A DNA stretch of 63,801 nt from an uncultured Faecalibacterium sp. (GTDB lineage Bacteria; Bacillota; Clostridia; Oscillospirales; Ruminococcaceae), in the NCBI GenBank assembly GCA_900772565.1, contig CAAHET010000180.1, forward strand, positions 1 through 63,801, in the 5' to 3' direction. The position numbers and the translations under genes are program-made. Below the pieces are notes generated by a model, which saw only the letters and a list, made by a program, of their open reading frames with translations, did no database searches and was not told where the DNA came from. This document shows positions 24,657 to 32,601 of this stretch, piece by piece (the stretch's first letter is position 1; every line of letters begins with the position of its first letter).

Positions 24657-26578
24657 ACTTCTTCGCTGTGATCCTCAATGGGTGCGGTGGCACCGCCGTG
24701 GGCGTCCATATACTCCTCAAAGCTGGTGTACTTCTGCTGGGGCGGGCGGCGGCTGATGAGCATCAGCCCCGGGTCCTCGTCCCGGGCGGCGGCATTGCGG
24801 CCGCGGCGGGCAGGCTCGGCCTTGGCAGCGCGGGGTGCGCTGCCGGTGCGGCTCTGGTTCCCGGCATTGCCGCGCTCATTGCGGGCAGGGCGGGCGTTAT
24901 TATTCTGGGCCGCGGGGCGGGCATTGCGCTGCTCACCCCGCTCATTGCGGTCATTGCGGCGGCTGCCGCTGCGGTTCGCGTTCTGGTTATTCTGGGGCTC
25001 CTGTGCGCTGCGGATGGCAGGTGCTGCCGGGGCGGCAGGAGTCTTGCGTGCCGGGCGCAGCGGGGTGGCCTCCGGGGCGCTGACAAAATGGGGGTCAAAC
25101 TTGGGCTGGGCGTTGCTGCCCCGGGCGGGGGCGGCATTCTCGCGGCGGGCGCGGGGCGCTGCCGCCTCCTTGGGGGCGTTTGCGCCCCGGTTGTTGGCGC
25201 GGCGGTCGTTGCGGGGGCCGCGCTTTGCGTTGCTGTCTTGCATCAGTGTTTCCTCTTTTTTCGGTTTTGCAGGCACCGCGTTCTTTGCGGCCTTCGGCTC
25301 CTGCTTCGGCGCGGGCGCAGCTGCCTTTGCAGCTTTTGCGGGCGCAGTTTCGGCCTGTTTTTTCGGCGCTTCGGCCGGTTTTTCAGCTTCGGGGCGGGGC
25401 TTTTTGCCGCGCACGGGCAGCACCGGGCGCACAGGGGCGGGCACGCCGTCCCACGGATGACCAGATACCACCGGGATCTTGCGGCGGTTCAGCTTTTCGA
25501 TGCCCGCCAGATACTCCTGCTCCTCCGGGGCGCAGAAGCTGACGGCGGTGCCGTCCGCACCGGCGCGGGCGGTGCGCCCGATGCGGTGCACATAGGTCTC
25601 CGGCACCTCGGGCAGGTCGTAGTTGAACACATGGGAAAGCTCGCTGATATCAATGCCGCGGGCGGCGATATCGGTGGCCACCAGTACCCGGGTCTTGCCG
25701 GACTTGAAATCCTCCAGCGCGGTGACGCGGGCGGTCTGGCTCTTGTTGCCGTGGATGGCGGCGGCGGGGATGCCCTGCTTTGTCAGATCCTTTGCGATCT
25801 TATCCGCGCCGTGCTTGGTGCGGCTGAACACCAGTGCGTTGACCACCGGCGGCTGCAAATTTTTGATGAGCCACGGCAGCAAAAGCTTTTTGTTGCCCTT
25901 TTCCACATAGTAAAGGCTCTGCTGGATGCGGTCGACCGTGCTGGACACCGGGTCCACCTTGACAAAGGCGGGGTCATGCAGGATGCCGGCAGCCAACTGC
26001 TCGATCTCGGTGGGCATGGTGGCGCTGAACATCAGGTTCTGGCGCTGGGCGGGCAGCTTTGCAATGACCTTTTTCACGTCATGGACAAAGCCCATGTCCA
26101 GCATCCGGTCGGCCTCGTCCAGCACAAAAATTTCCAAAGCGGACAGGTCAATAAAGCCCTGCCCGATCAAATCGTTCAGCCGTCCCGGGCAGGCGATGAG
26201 GATGTCCACGCCCCTTTTCAGCGCTTCCACCTGCGGTGCCTGTCCCACGCCGCCAAAGATGACGGTGCTGCGCAGTTTCAGGTACTTGCCGTAGGCTTCA
26301 AAGCTTTCGCCGATCTGCAAAGCCAGCTCCCGGGTAGGGGTCAAAATCAGCGCGCGGATGGCACCCTTGCGGCGGGGCGCATTGGCGGTGAGCCGGTCCA
26401 GCATGGGCAGCGCAAAAGCCGCCGTCTTGCCGGTGCCGGTCTGGGCGCAGCCCATCAGATCCCGGCCAGCCAGCACCGGCGGGATGGCCGTTGCCTGAAT
26501 GGGCGAGGGGGTCTCGTAGCCCGCTTCCTGCACAGCACGCAGCAGCGGGGCGGACAGATTCAGTTCTTTAAATGTCAT
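24653..26578 (-). CDS. DEAD-box RNA helicase with a long disordered tail (RhlE-like)
   Basis: 641 residues. Q motif near residues 3-28, AQTGTGKT 45-52, PTRELALQ, VLDEADRMLDMGF, MFSATMP, VATDIAARGID and HRIGRTARAG: a complete DEAD-box core to about residue 385. The remaining 250 residues are Ala/Pro/Lys then Arg/Asn/Gly-rich (RNERGN and RNDRR patches), a likely RNA-binding, phase-separating tail. Probably unwinds rRNA or mRNA structure. Coupled to rlmA, which suggests a ribosome-assembly role. Confidence 0.92.
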   Translation of the reverse strand: MTFKELNLSAPLLRAVQEAGYETPSPIQATAIPPVLAGRDLMGCAQTGTGKTAAFALPMLDRLTANAPRRKGAIRALILTPTRELALQIGESFEAYGKYLKLRSTVIFGGVGQAPQVEALKRGVDILIACPGRLNDLIGQGFIDLSALEIFVLDEADRMLDMGFVHDVKKVIAKLPAQRQNLMFSATMPTEIEQLAAGILHDPAFVKVDPVSSTVDRIQQSLYYVEKGNKKLLLPWLIKNLQPPVVNALVFSRTKHGADKIAKDLTKQGIPAAAIHGNKSQTARVTALEDFKSGKTRVLVATDIAARGIDISELSHVFNYDLPEVPETYVHRIGRTARAGADGTAVSFCAPEEQEYLAGIEKLNRRKIPVVSGHPWDGVPAPVRPVLPVRGKKPRPEAEKPAEAPKKQAETAPAKAAKAAAPAPKQEPKAAKNAVPAKPKKEETLMQDSNAKRGPRNDRRANNRGANAPKEAAAPRARRENAAPARGSNAQPKFDPHFVSAPEATPLRPARKTPAAPAAPAIRSAQEPQNNQNANRSGSRRNDRNERGEQRNARPAAQNNNARPARNERGNAGNQSRTGSAPRAAKAEPARRGRNAAARDEDPGLMLISRRPPQQKYTSFEEYMDAHGGATAPIEDHSEEV

Positions 26579-26588
26579 GGTTCTCCTA

Positions 26589-27881
26589 TTATTCTGTGAT
26601 CTTCCGGCACTCGATGTAGTAGCGCTTTTCCTCCGCGTGTCCCATGCTGAAGGTCTTGCGGGGCAGCACGCCGCCCATCACAACGCCGCGGAACAGATCG
26701 CTCTTGGCGAAGGGCGGCATCAAAAACGCCACCGCACCCTGCTTGCACAAAGCACGCACAGCCGGTTCGTCATGCACATAGTCCACCTTTGCCTCCGGGT
26801 GGCGTGCCATATAATCCGAAATAAAATCGTCGATGGTGCCCACGGTCAGCGGCTCGGTGGGGTCCTCAAAGCTGAGCACATTAGCCATGTGGGGGCCTGC
26901 CAGCGTAAAGGGCTGCTTTTTGCTGTCGCCAAAGCAGCAGCCTGCCATGTTGGCATCGCTCCATGTGATCAGCGCCAACAGAACGGTGGCGCAGTCCACG
27001 TTGAACAGTACCCGGTGGATGGGCTCGATCTCGATGGCCGGGGAGTGCACGTTGCACACCTCTGCCAGACACCAGCGGGCGGGGTGATTCTCTGCCTGCT
27101 CCGGGGTCAGGGTCTTTTTCAGCTCCTCCCAGCAGGCCTTTGCGGTAGCCAGCGAGTGGTTGCCGTCGCCCACCGCCAGCGTCAGCGGGTCGCGGCGGGT
27201 GGCATCGGGGTATTTCTTGTCAAATTCTTCCTGACTGCCCAGCACGGTCAGTGCGTTTTCGATCTGCGCGATGAGGGCGGGGTCCTCCACCGCCCAGCCT
27301 GCCACATGACCGCCGCCCAGCATCAGCTCGCCCTCGTACACCTTGGGCAGGCTGTCCTTATGGGCGGCAATGGGCTCGATGAGGGTGCAGTCCGGGTCAT
27401 CCGCCAGCATCATGATGTGGGGCGTTTCCAGCGCTGCACCGGTGCGCACCTTCATGCGGGGCGGGATGCGGCTTTCCACCGTGCACTCACTGGGGCGCAC
27501 CGCGCATTTTTCGCCACGGCGGTAGCTGTAAGCTTCCAAGTCCACACACCCCACAAGCCCCTGCCGCACCCGGCCGCTCTGCTCGGTGCGCTCTACATAG
27601 ATAAAGCCGTCCACCGCCCGGGTGAGCACGTTTTGGGCGTAATCCTGCATGGTAGCGTGGATCTTTTCCACCCGCGCATCGGCGTCTCCGTCCTCCAGAT
27701 ACACCTCCGGCAGGATCAGGTTCAGGGTGCTGGGCGCACCGGCAGCAGTCTCTTCTGCCCGCTGCCAGTAGCTGCGGTCGCTGGTGAACTGGTCACAGGC
27801 AATGCAGCCCCACTGTTCCAGCGGCACCTGCTCCGAAGGCAGCAGGATGTGTGCGGGTGCAAAACAGGTAGTCGGTTTCAT
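26589..27881 (-). CDS. DUF1015 family protein
   Basis: 430 residues, normal for DUF1015. Conserved pieces are LEQWGCIACDQFTSDRSYW near residue 22, FIYVER, VGDGNHSLATAKACWE near 239-254 and NVHSPAIEIEPIHRVL. The cytoplasmic family has no settled function; the GDGNHS motif suggests an enzyme. Lies between the DUF4015 gene (32-base gap) and the helicase gene (10-base gap) in one operon. Confidence 0.88.
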   Translation of the reverse strand: MKPTTCFAPAHILLPSEQVPLEQWGCIACDQFTSDRSYWQRAEETAAGAPSTLNLILPEVYLEDGDADARVEKIHATMQDYAQNVLTRAVDGFIYVERTEQSGRVRQGLVGCVDLEAYSYRRGEKCAVRPSECTVESRIPPRMKVRTGAALETPHIMMLADDPDCTLIEPIAAHKDSLPKVYEGELMLGGGHVAGWAVEDPALIAQIENALTVLGSQEEFDKKYPDATRRDPLTLAVGDGNHSLATAKACWEELKKTLTPEQAENHPARWCLAEVCNVHSPAIEIEPIHRVLFNVDCATVLLALITWSDANMAGCCFGDSKKQPFTLAGPHMANVLSFEDPTEPLTVGTIDDFISDYMARHPEAKVDYVHDEPAVRALCKQGAVAFLMPPFAKSDLFRGVVMGGVLPRKTFSMGHAEEKRYYIECRKITE

Positions 27882-27913
27882 AGTCGTTTCCTCCCCTCTC
27901 TAAAAACCGCTTT

Positions 27914-29020
27914 TCAGCGGAATGCTGCGGTGTCGTGCACCACAACGTGCTGCACACCGGCGTCGGCAGCGGCCTGTTCCAGCGCAGCGCGGCTGTCCGC
28001 GTCCAGTGCGGTACTGCTGGTGACCAGCAGATTTTCCATACCAAGGGACACGCCGGTGGTGCCAAGGGCATCGGTGGCGGCGGTGCACAGTGCGTCCGGG
28101 TAGCTGACCCACAGGGTCACGCTGCCCGCAAAGCGGGTCTGCCATGCGGCGATATCCGCAGTCAGCTGGGCGGCGCGTCCCTCCCGGCTCTTGCCGCCGG
28201 AAGCGCCGAAGTCCTGCTTGCGGGTGATGATGTTGGGGAACTGTACCCCGGTAAGCACCACCTGCTCGTAGCCCATGCCCTGCACCTCTTCAATGAGGTC
28301 GCCGATATACTGCACCGCACTTGCGGCAAAGGGGTTCATCCACGCCTTGCCGCCCTTGGTTGCGCTGACATTATCCAGCCAAAGGCTGTTTCCATCGTAG
28401 TGCACGCCCATGCTGCGATCGGTGTACACCGACACCGGGTCGGTAAAGGCGGCAAGCTGTGCCGCCGGGATGATGCCCTCCTCCCGCAGGATGGCGGCGA
28501 TGCTTGCCGCATCCACCGGGTTTTCGGTGATGCTCTGGGCGGCAGCTGCCACCCCGGAAGCGTAGTACACCGTGCCAGCGGCGTCCTTCAGGGTGACAAG
28601 GGCGTAGTCTGCCCCCTGCTGCTTCAGCTGCCGGGCGGCAGCGCGGATGGCGGCCTCATCGGTCAGTGCGGTCACGTCCAGCTCTGCCCAGCTACCGCCG
28701 GTGATGGCCTTGCCGTCCAGCGGTTTTTCCTCTTCCGGTTCGGGTTCAGACGCCGCCTGCGAAGCGGCGGCGCTGCTTGCCGCTGCAGAGGAAGCGGCTG
28801 CCTCGGCGCGGGAAGCGCTTTCGGCCTCCAAATCCCGGTCCTTGACCACGGTATACCATGTGTGGGTAGCCCAATCCAGCACATGGGGTGCGGCAAACCA
28901 TGCTGCTGCCAGCACTGCCGCCACCAGCACAACAATGCCGATGCCGCGCTTGATGCGCATTTCCCGGCTGTAAAAGCTGCGGTTATAATGCTTGACCTTC
29001 TGACGTTTATACTTAGCCAT
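27914..29020 (-). CDS. DUF4015-like putative glycoside hydrolase, membrane-anchored
   Basis: 368 residues. Basic N-terminus, one membrane anchor (about 25-45), a Ser/Ala/Glu linker (62-98), then a TIM-barrel-like domain with LKQQGADYALVTLKDAAGTVYY, WLDNVSATKGGKAWMNPFA, VQYIGDLIEEVQGMGYEQVVL and LWVSYPDAL. This fits the DUF4015 putative glycoside hydrolase family, acting outside the membrane, perhaps on the cell wall. Substrate not known. 24 bases after rnfA. Confidence 0.7.
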   Translation of the reverse strand: MAKYKRQKVKHYNRSFYSREMRIKRGIGIVVLVAAVLAAAWFAAPHVLDWATHTWYTVVKDRDLEAESASRAEAAASSAAASSAAASQAASEPEPEEEKPLDGKAITGGSWAELDVTALTDEAAIRAAARQLKQQGADYALVTLKDAAGTVYYASGVAAAAQSITENPVDAASIAAILREEGIIPAAQLAAFTDPVSVYTDRSMGVHYDGNSLWLDNVSATKGGKAWMNPFAASAVQYIGDLIEEVQGMGYEQVVLTGVQFPNIITRKQDFGASGGKSREGRAAQLTADIAAWQTRFAGSVTLWVSYPDALCTAATDALGTTGVSLGMENLLVTSSTALDADSRAALEQAAADAGVQHVVVHDTAAFR

Positions 29021-29044
29021 GGTATCCTTTCCTCCCTGTCTACG

Positions 29045-29656
29045 TTACAGGATGACGGAATGTCCGGTAAAGCCATAGATTGCCAGCGCCAGCACGCCGA
29101 TATATACCAGCGTGATGGGCAGGCCGCGGAATGCGCTGGGGATCGCCTTGCTGCGCAGGCGGTGGCGTGCCTCAGTGACCAGCAGCACCGCCAGCACATA
29201 GCCAATGCCGCTGCCAAGACCAAAGCCAAGGCTTTGGCCAAGGGTAAAACTCTGGGTGCGTTCCACCAGCACCGTGCCCAGCACGCCGCTGTTCAGCGCA
29301 GCCAGCGGCACGATGCGCAGCAACTGGGCGCGGCGGGGCAGGCTGTGCAGCAGCCACAGCACCAGATGCTCCGCCAGACACACTACGGCGATGCTGGCGA
29401 TATACACCAGCGGGCGCAGCTGGGCGCGGTTATCCAGCGGGGCAATGAACCCGCCGGCAATGAAAGCCACAGGCGCCACCAGCATCTGCGTGACACACAG
29501 CATCATGCCGAACAATGCGCTGCTGGTGCGGTCGTCCCCCACCAGCTGCACCATGCGGGACACACCCAGTGCACGGGTAAAAACAGCGTTCTGTGCAAAA
29601 ATAGCCAGCAGTGCATAGCTAAAAAACACTGCCGAGGTGCTTACAACTTCCTTCAC
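29045..29656 (-). CDS. rnfA: RnfA-type membrane subunit of an Rnf electron transport complex
   Basis: 203 residues with six membrane segments. Start taken at GTG 29656, which overlaps the rnfE stop as GTGA. LLAIFAQNAVFTRALGVSRM, then a central LRIVPLAALNSGVLGTVLV and LGFGLGSGIGYVLAVLLV resemble RnfA/NqrE. RnfA and RnfE together form the half-channel pair of the ion-pumping ferredoxin:NAD oxidoreductase. Sequence is drifted from textbook RnfA, where two Cys ligate an intramembrane FeS centre; here those Cys are not in the usual places. Confidence 0.75.
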   Translation of the reverse strand: MKEVVSTSAVFFSYALLAIFAQNAVFTRALGVSRMVQLVGDDRTSSALFGMMLCVTQMLVAPVAFIAGGFIAPLDNRAQLRPLVYIASIAVVCLAEHLVLWLLHSLPRRAQLLRIVPLAALNSGVLGTVLVERTQSFTLGQSLGFGLGSGIGYVLAVLLVTEARHRLRSKAIPSAFRGLPITLVYIGVLALAIYGFTGHSVIL

Positions 29657-30378
29657 GGTTCGCGGTCCACCTCCTTCTGATGGTGCACGGTCAAGGTATC
29701 CCGCGCTTCTTTTTGCAGATATTCCTTGCGCTTTGCGGCAGCAGCGCGCCAGATAGCACACAGAATGCCCAGCACGATAAAGCCGCCCGCAGGCATCTTA
29801 GCCAGCGGCAGCAGCGCCCAGCGCCCCGCAGGGGTGCCGAACACGGTGCCAAGACTGAGCCATTCGCGCACGATGCCCACCACGAGCAGCAGCAGTGCGT
29901 AGCCCACGGTGATGCGCACACCCTTGGAAACAGCCTTATGCACCGTCTCCTGCACGCGGCCAAAGCGGTAGGTCAGAAGCGGCTCCACCACCAGCATGGG
30001 CAGGTAGATGCCAAGGTTCAGCAACCCAGTGCCAAACACAAAGTTCAGGATGGGGTACGCCGCCAGATACACCACAGCGGCGCTGGCTGCGTACAAAAGT
30101 GCGCGCAGCAGCAGTTTTTTTTGCAGTTCCTCAGGAGCAGGCTCCTCGTCCCACAGGGGCACAAGGCGGCTGAGCAGGCAGGCCAGCACGCGGGAGGGCA
30201 CGAGCAGCAGCACCACCGCCGCCGCCAGCATCAGGCTGTTCTGTCCGGTGGTGGCCACGACCACCAGCGGTGCCAGACCCATGCCCTGCATGACCACCGG
30301 GTTATTCAGGAACACGCGGTCATGATGGGCAAACTTTTCGGGGTCTTGCAAAATCAGTTCCGCAGTACGCTTTTTCAT
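29653..30378 (-). CDS. rnfE: RnfE-type membrane subunit
   Basis: 241 residues, about six membrane segments. N-terminus has DRVFLNNPVVMQGMGLAPLVV, matching the NPVLVQ-LGLCP start of RnfE/NqrD, with Gln/Met changes and loss of the conserved Cys (position taken by Ala). IYLPMLVVEPLLTYRFG matches the second conserved block (IYIPLIVVNC), where the Asn-Cys is replaced by Glu-Pro. Four-base overlaps with rnfD and rnfA. Confidence 0.75.
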   Translation of the reverse strand: MKKRTAELILQDPEKFAHHDRVFLNNPVVMQGMGLAPLVVVATTGQNSLMLAAAVVLLLVPSRVLACLLSRLVPLWDEEPAPEELQKKLLLRALLYAASAAVVYLAAYPILNFVFGTGLLNLGIYLPMLVVEPLLTYRFGRVQETVHKAVSKGVRITVGYALLLLVVGIVREWLSLGTVFGTPAGRWALLPLAKMPAGGFIVLGILCAIWRAAAAKRKEYLQKEARDTLTVHHQKEVDREP

Positions 30379-31394
30379 TCCGCAGCCTCCTTTCGTTCGG
30401 ACGGCAGACGGCGCAGCAGACGGTACAGCTGCTCCTCGGTGCGGTCAATCAGCGCGGACACGCTGTTAACGGCCAGCAGCGCAAAGCAGACGCCGGTCTC
30501 GTACACGCCGAAATAGCGGAAGCCCATGGTGGCTGCGCCCACCAGTGCGCCATACAGGATGCGCCCAAGCCGGTGGTGGGCACAGGTGTAGGGCTCATTG
30601 AGCAGGAACACTGCACAGAACAGCATTGCACCGGTGTGCAGCTCGTCCCGGATGCACTGCAAGCGGGGCAGCAGACTGCTGAAGATGGCGCTGTCCTCCA
30701 GACCCACCTGCCGCGGGAAGAAGAAGGCGATGAGCCCGCAGGTAATGAGAAAACTTGCCGATGCACCGATGTGCACGTCCTTTTGGGTCCACAGCACAAG
30801 GCCGCAGGCCAGAATGACCAGCGCCGCGCCGGTGCCCATGGGGGCGGCAAACTCGCCCAGCGCGATGGCAAGGGAGTTCAGGTTCAGGATGCCGCCGCTG
30901 CGCAGGGTATCCTCGATGGTGCTGCTCACCGGAACAGCAGAGGCGTTCCACAGGGGCAGCGGCGTATAGGGCTGCGGGTAGCGCACCACCTGCTCCGGCC
31001 ACGATACCGCCGCCACAGCATAGCCCACGGCAGCGGGGTTGAAGGGGTAGCTGCCGTAGCCGCCAAAGACCTCCTTGCCGATGATCACGCCCGCCAACAC
31101 CGCCACCACCAGCACATAAATGTCCACGGTGGCGGGCATGAGCAGGGCGATGATCAGACTAAAGCTCTCGTTGGAGAGGTCTTTGTTTGTGTACACCCGA
31201 TGGCGCAGCAGCGCCACCAGACGGTCGCACAGGTTGCCGGTAAGCAGGGCAACGCCGCACAGCAGCAGCGGACGCGCCCCGTAGAAATAGCAGGCCATGC
31301 ACAGCAGCGGCACGCACAGCCAGCAGATGTGCTTATAGTACCGGCCGGTCTTTTGCAGCTGCCGCTCCTGCTCTTGGATCAAAGCTTCATCCAT
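30375..31394 (-). CDS. rnfD: RnfD-type membrane subunit
   Basis: 339 residues, nine or so membrane segments. KDLSNESFSLIIALLMPA, FGGYGSYPFNPAAVGYA and the late MLFCAVFLLNEPYT correspond to RnfD/NqrB. In known RnfD a Thr in an SGAT-like loop carries covalent FMN; here the loop region reads AVPVSSTIEDTLRSGG and the canonical SGAT is not seen. Directly follows rpe (12 bases). Confidence 0.8.
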   Translation of the reverse strand: MDEALIQEQERQLQKTGRYYKHICWLCVPLLCMACYFYGARPLLLCGVALLTGNLCDRLVALLRHRVYTNKDLSNESFSLIIALLMPATVDIYVLVVAVLAGVIIGKEVFGGYGSYPFNPAAVGYAVAAVSWPEQVVRYPQPYTPLPLWNASAVPVSSTIEDTLRSGGILNLNSLAIALGEFAAPMGTGAALVILACGLVLWTQKDVHIGASASFLITCGLIAFFFPRQVGLEDSAIFSSLLPRLQCIRDELHTGAMLFCAVFLLNEPYTCAHHRLGRILYGALVGAATMGFRYFGVYETGVCFALLAVNSVSALIDRTEEQLYRLLRRLPSERKEAAE

Positions 31395-31406
31395 ATACAG
31401 GCCTCC

Positions 31407-32057
31407 TTACAGGCTGGCCAGCGCGCCCACAGCCGCAGCGGGGTCGGCAGCGCCGAACACGGCACTGCCCGCCACCAGCACGTCGGCACCGGCTTCCACG
31501 CACAGGGGTGCGGTGGCGGCGTCCACGCCGCCGTCCACCTCCAGCAGGTAGGAAAGGCCGCGTGCTTCCCGCTCGGCCTTGAGCCAGCGGAGCTTATCCA
31601 GCGCCGAAGGCATGAACTTCTGCCCTCCGAAGCCGGGCTCCACGCTCATCACCAGCACCAGATCCAGCTGCTCCAGCCACGGTGCCAGCGCCTCGGCCGG
31701 GGTGCCGGGCTTGATGGTCAGACCCACCTTGCAGCCCAGCGCACGCACGGCATCAATGGTGGCCTGAATATCATCTTCGCACTCCAGATGGAAATTATAC
31801 AGGGTAGCACCGGCCTTGATGAAAGGCTCGGCGTATTGCAGCGGGTGGCTGATCATCAGATGCACGTCGTAAAAGGCATCTGGCAGCGTCTTGTGCAGGC
31901 TTTTGAGCACCGGCACGCCAAAGCTGATGTTGGGCACAAAATGCCCGTCCATCACGTCGTAGTGCAGCATCTGTGCACCGGCGTCCAGCACCATGCGGCA
32001 GTCTGCACCCAGCTTGCCAAAATCAGCAGAAAGAATCGAAGGACTTACGATGGCCAT
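31407..32057 (-). CDS. rpe: ribulose-phosphate 3-epimerase
   Basis: 216 residues. SPSILSADFGKLGADC, HYDVMDGHFVPNISFG (metal His and Asp), DVHLMISHPLQY, MSVEPGFGGQKFMP and LEVDGGVDAATAPLC define the family. Interconverts ribulose-5-P and xylulose-5-P in the cytoplasm. First gene of the long minus-strand operon. The Shine-Dalgarno CGGAGCG lies rather far (about 13 bases) from ATG. Confidence 0.95.
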   Translation of the reverse strand: MAIVSPSILSADFGKLGADCRMVLDAGAQMLHYDVMDGHFVPNISFGVPVLKSLHKTLPDAFYDVHLMISHPLQYAEPFIKAGATLYNFHLECEDDIQATIDAVRALGCKVGLTIKPGTPAEALAPWLEQLDLVLVMSVEPGFGGQKFMPSALDKLRWLKAEREARGLSYLLEVDGGVDAATAPLCVEAGADVLVAGSAVFGAADPAAAVGALASL

Positions 32058-32160
32058 AATATTTCATTACGCTCCGTTATTTTTAGCAGTATTTATCCCA
32101 TGCGTTGCACGTTTTACGAGCTTTTCCCGCCCGGAAAATACGCGGGCATGGTTATCTTTT

Positions 32161-32189
32161 AGTTTACATGAAAACGGCCAAAAAATCAA
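32161..32189 (-). promoter_or_regulatory. promoter of the rpe-rnfDEA-rlmA operon
   Basis: On the minus strand TTGATT (32184-32189), 17 bases, TAAACT (32161-32166), giving a leader of about 97 bases. Confidence 0.6.
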
Positions 32190-32252
32190 ACCCGCAGCCG
32201 TTTTTTTCACCGAAAAGTCGTAAATAGCACAAAATGTCCATAAGGCGGGCTC

Positions 32253-32549
32253 GCCCTCTCAGGCGCTCCCGAACGAACTCCCTCAGTCAAAGCCTATCTG
32301 CTTTGCCAGCTCCCTCGGGGAGGGAGCCTCTGGCGCTCTCGCAAGGTTTCTTATTGCGCTTGATATTTTAGCGACAGGGCTGACGGCGTGCGCCCTCTCA
32401 GTCAAGCCCTGTTGGGCTTGCCAGCTCTCCCAAAGGGAGAGCCAAGAGCACGCCCGGAAGCTTCCTCATTACACCTAATACTTTAGCAACGGGCTTTACG
32501 GCTTGGCTCCCCCTTCGGGGGAGCTGGCGCGGGAGCGCCTGAGAGGGCG
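32253..32549. repeat. dispersed hairpin repeat, copy 4 (composite)
   Basis: Two or three units in a row, with CCCTCTCAGGCGCTCCC at one end and GGGAGCGCCTGAGAGGGC at the other. It is an inverted relative of copy 8: its reverse strand has GTTGCTAAAGTATTAGG and AATGAGGAAG, also found near 52875. Fills the gap between the rpe promoter and the kinase gene; no gene seen. Confidence 0.85.
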
Positions 32550-32557
32550 GCAACGCC

Positions 32558-32595
32558 AAAGCAGCCAGACCGCCCGGGCGGGGCAGTCTGGCTGC
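32558..32595 (-). terminator. terminator of the two-component operon
   Basis: GCAGCCAGAC and GTCTGGCTGC pair around a GC-rich loop; TTT follows on the minus strand. Confidence 0.7.
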
Positions 32596-32601
32596 AGGGT
32601 C

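Noticed and set aside
23734..24671. 312-codon plus frame opposite rlmA
   Set aside because: Lies on top of rlmA and its terminator hairpin; no start signal.
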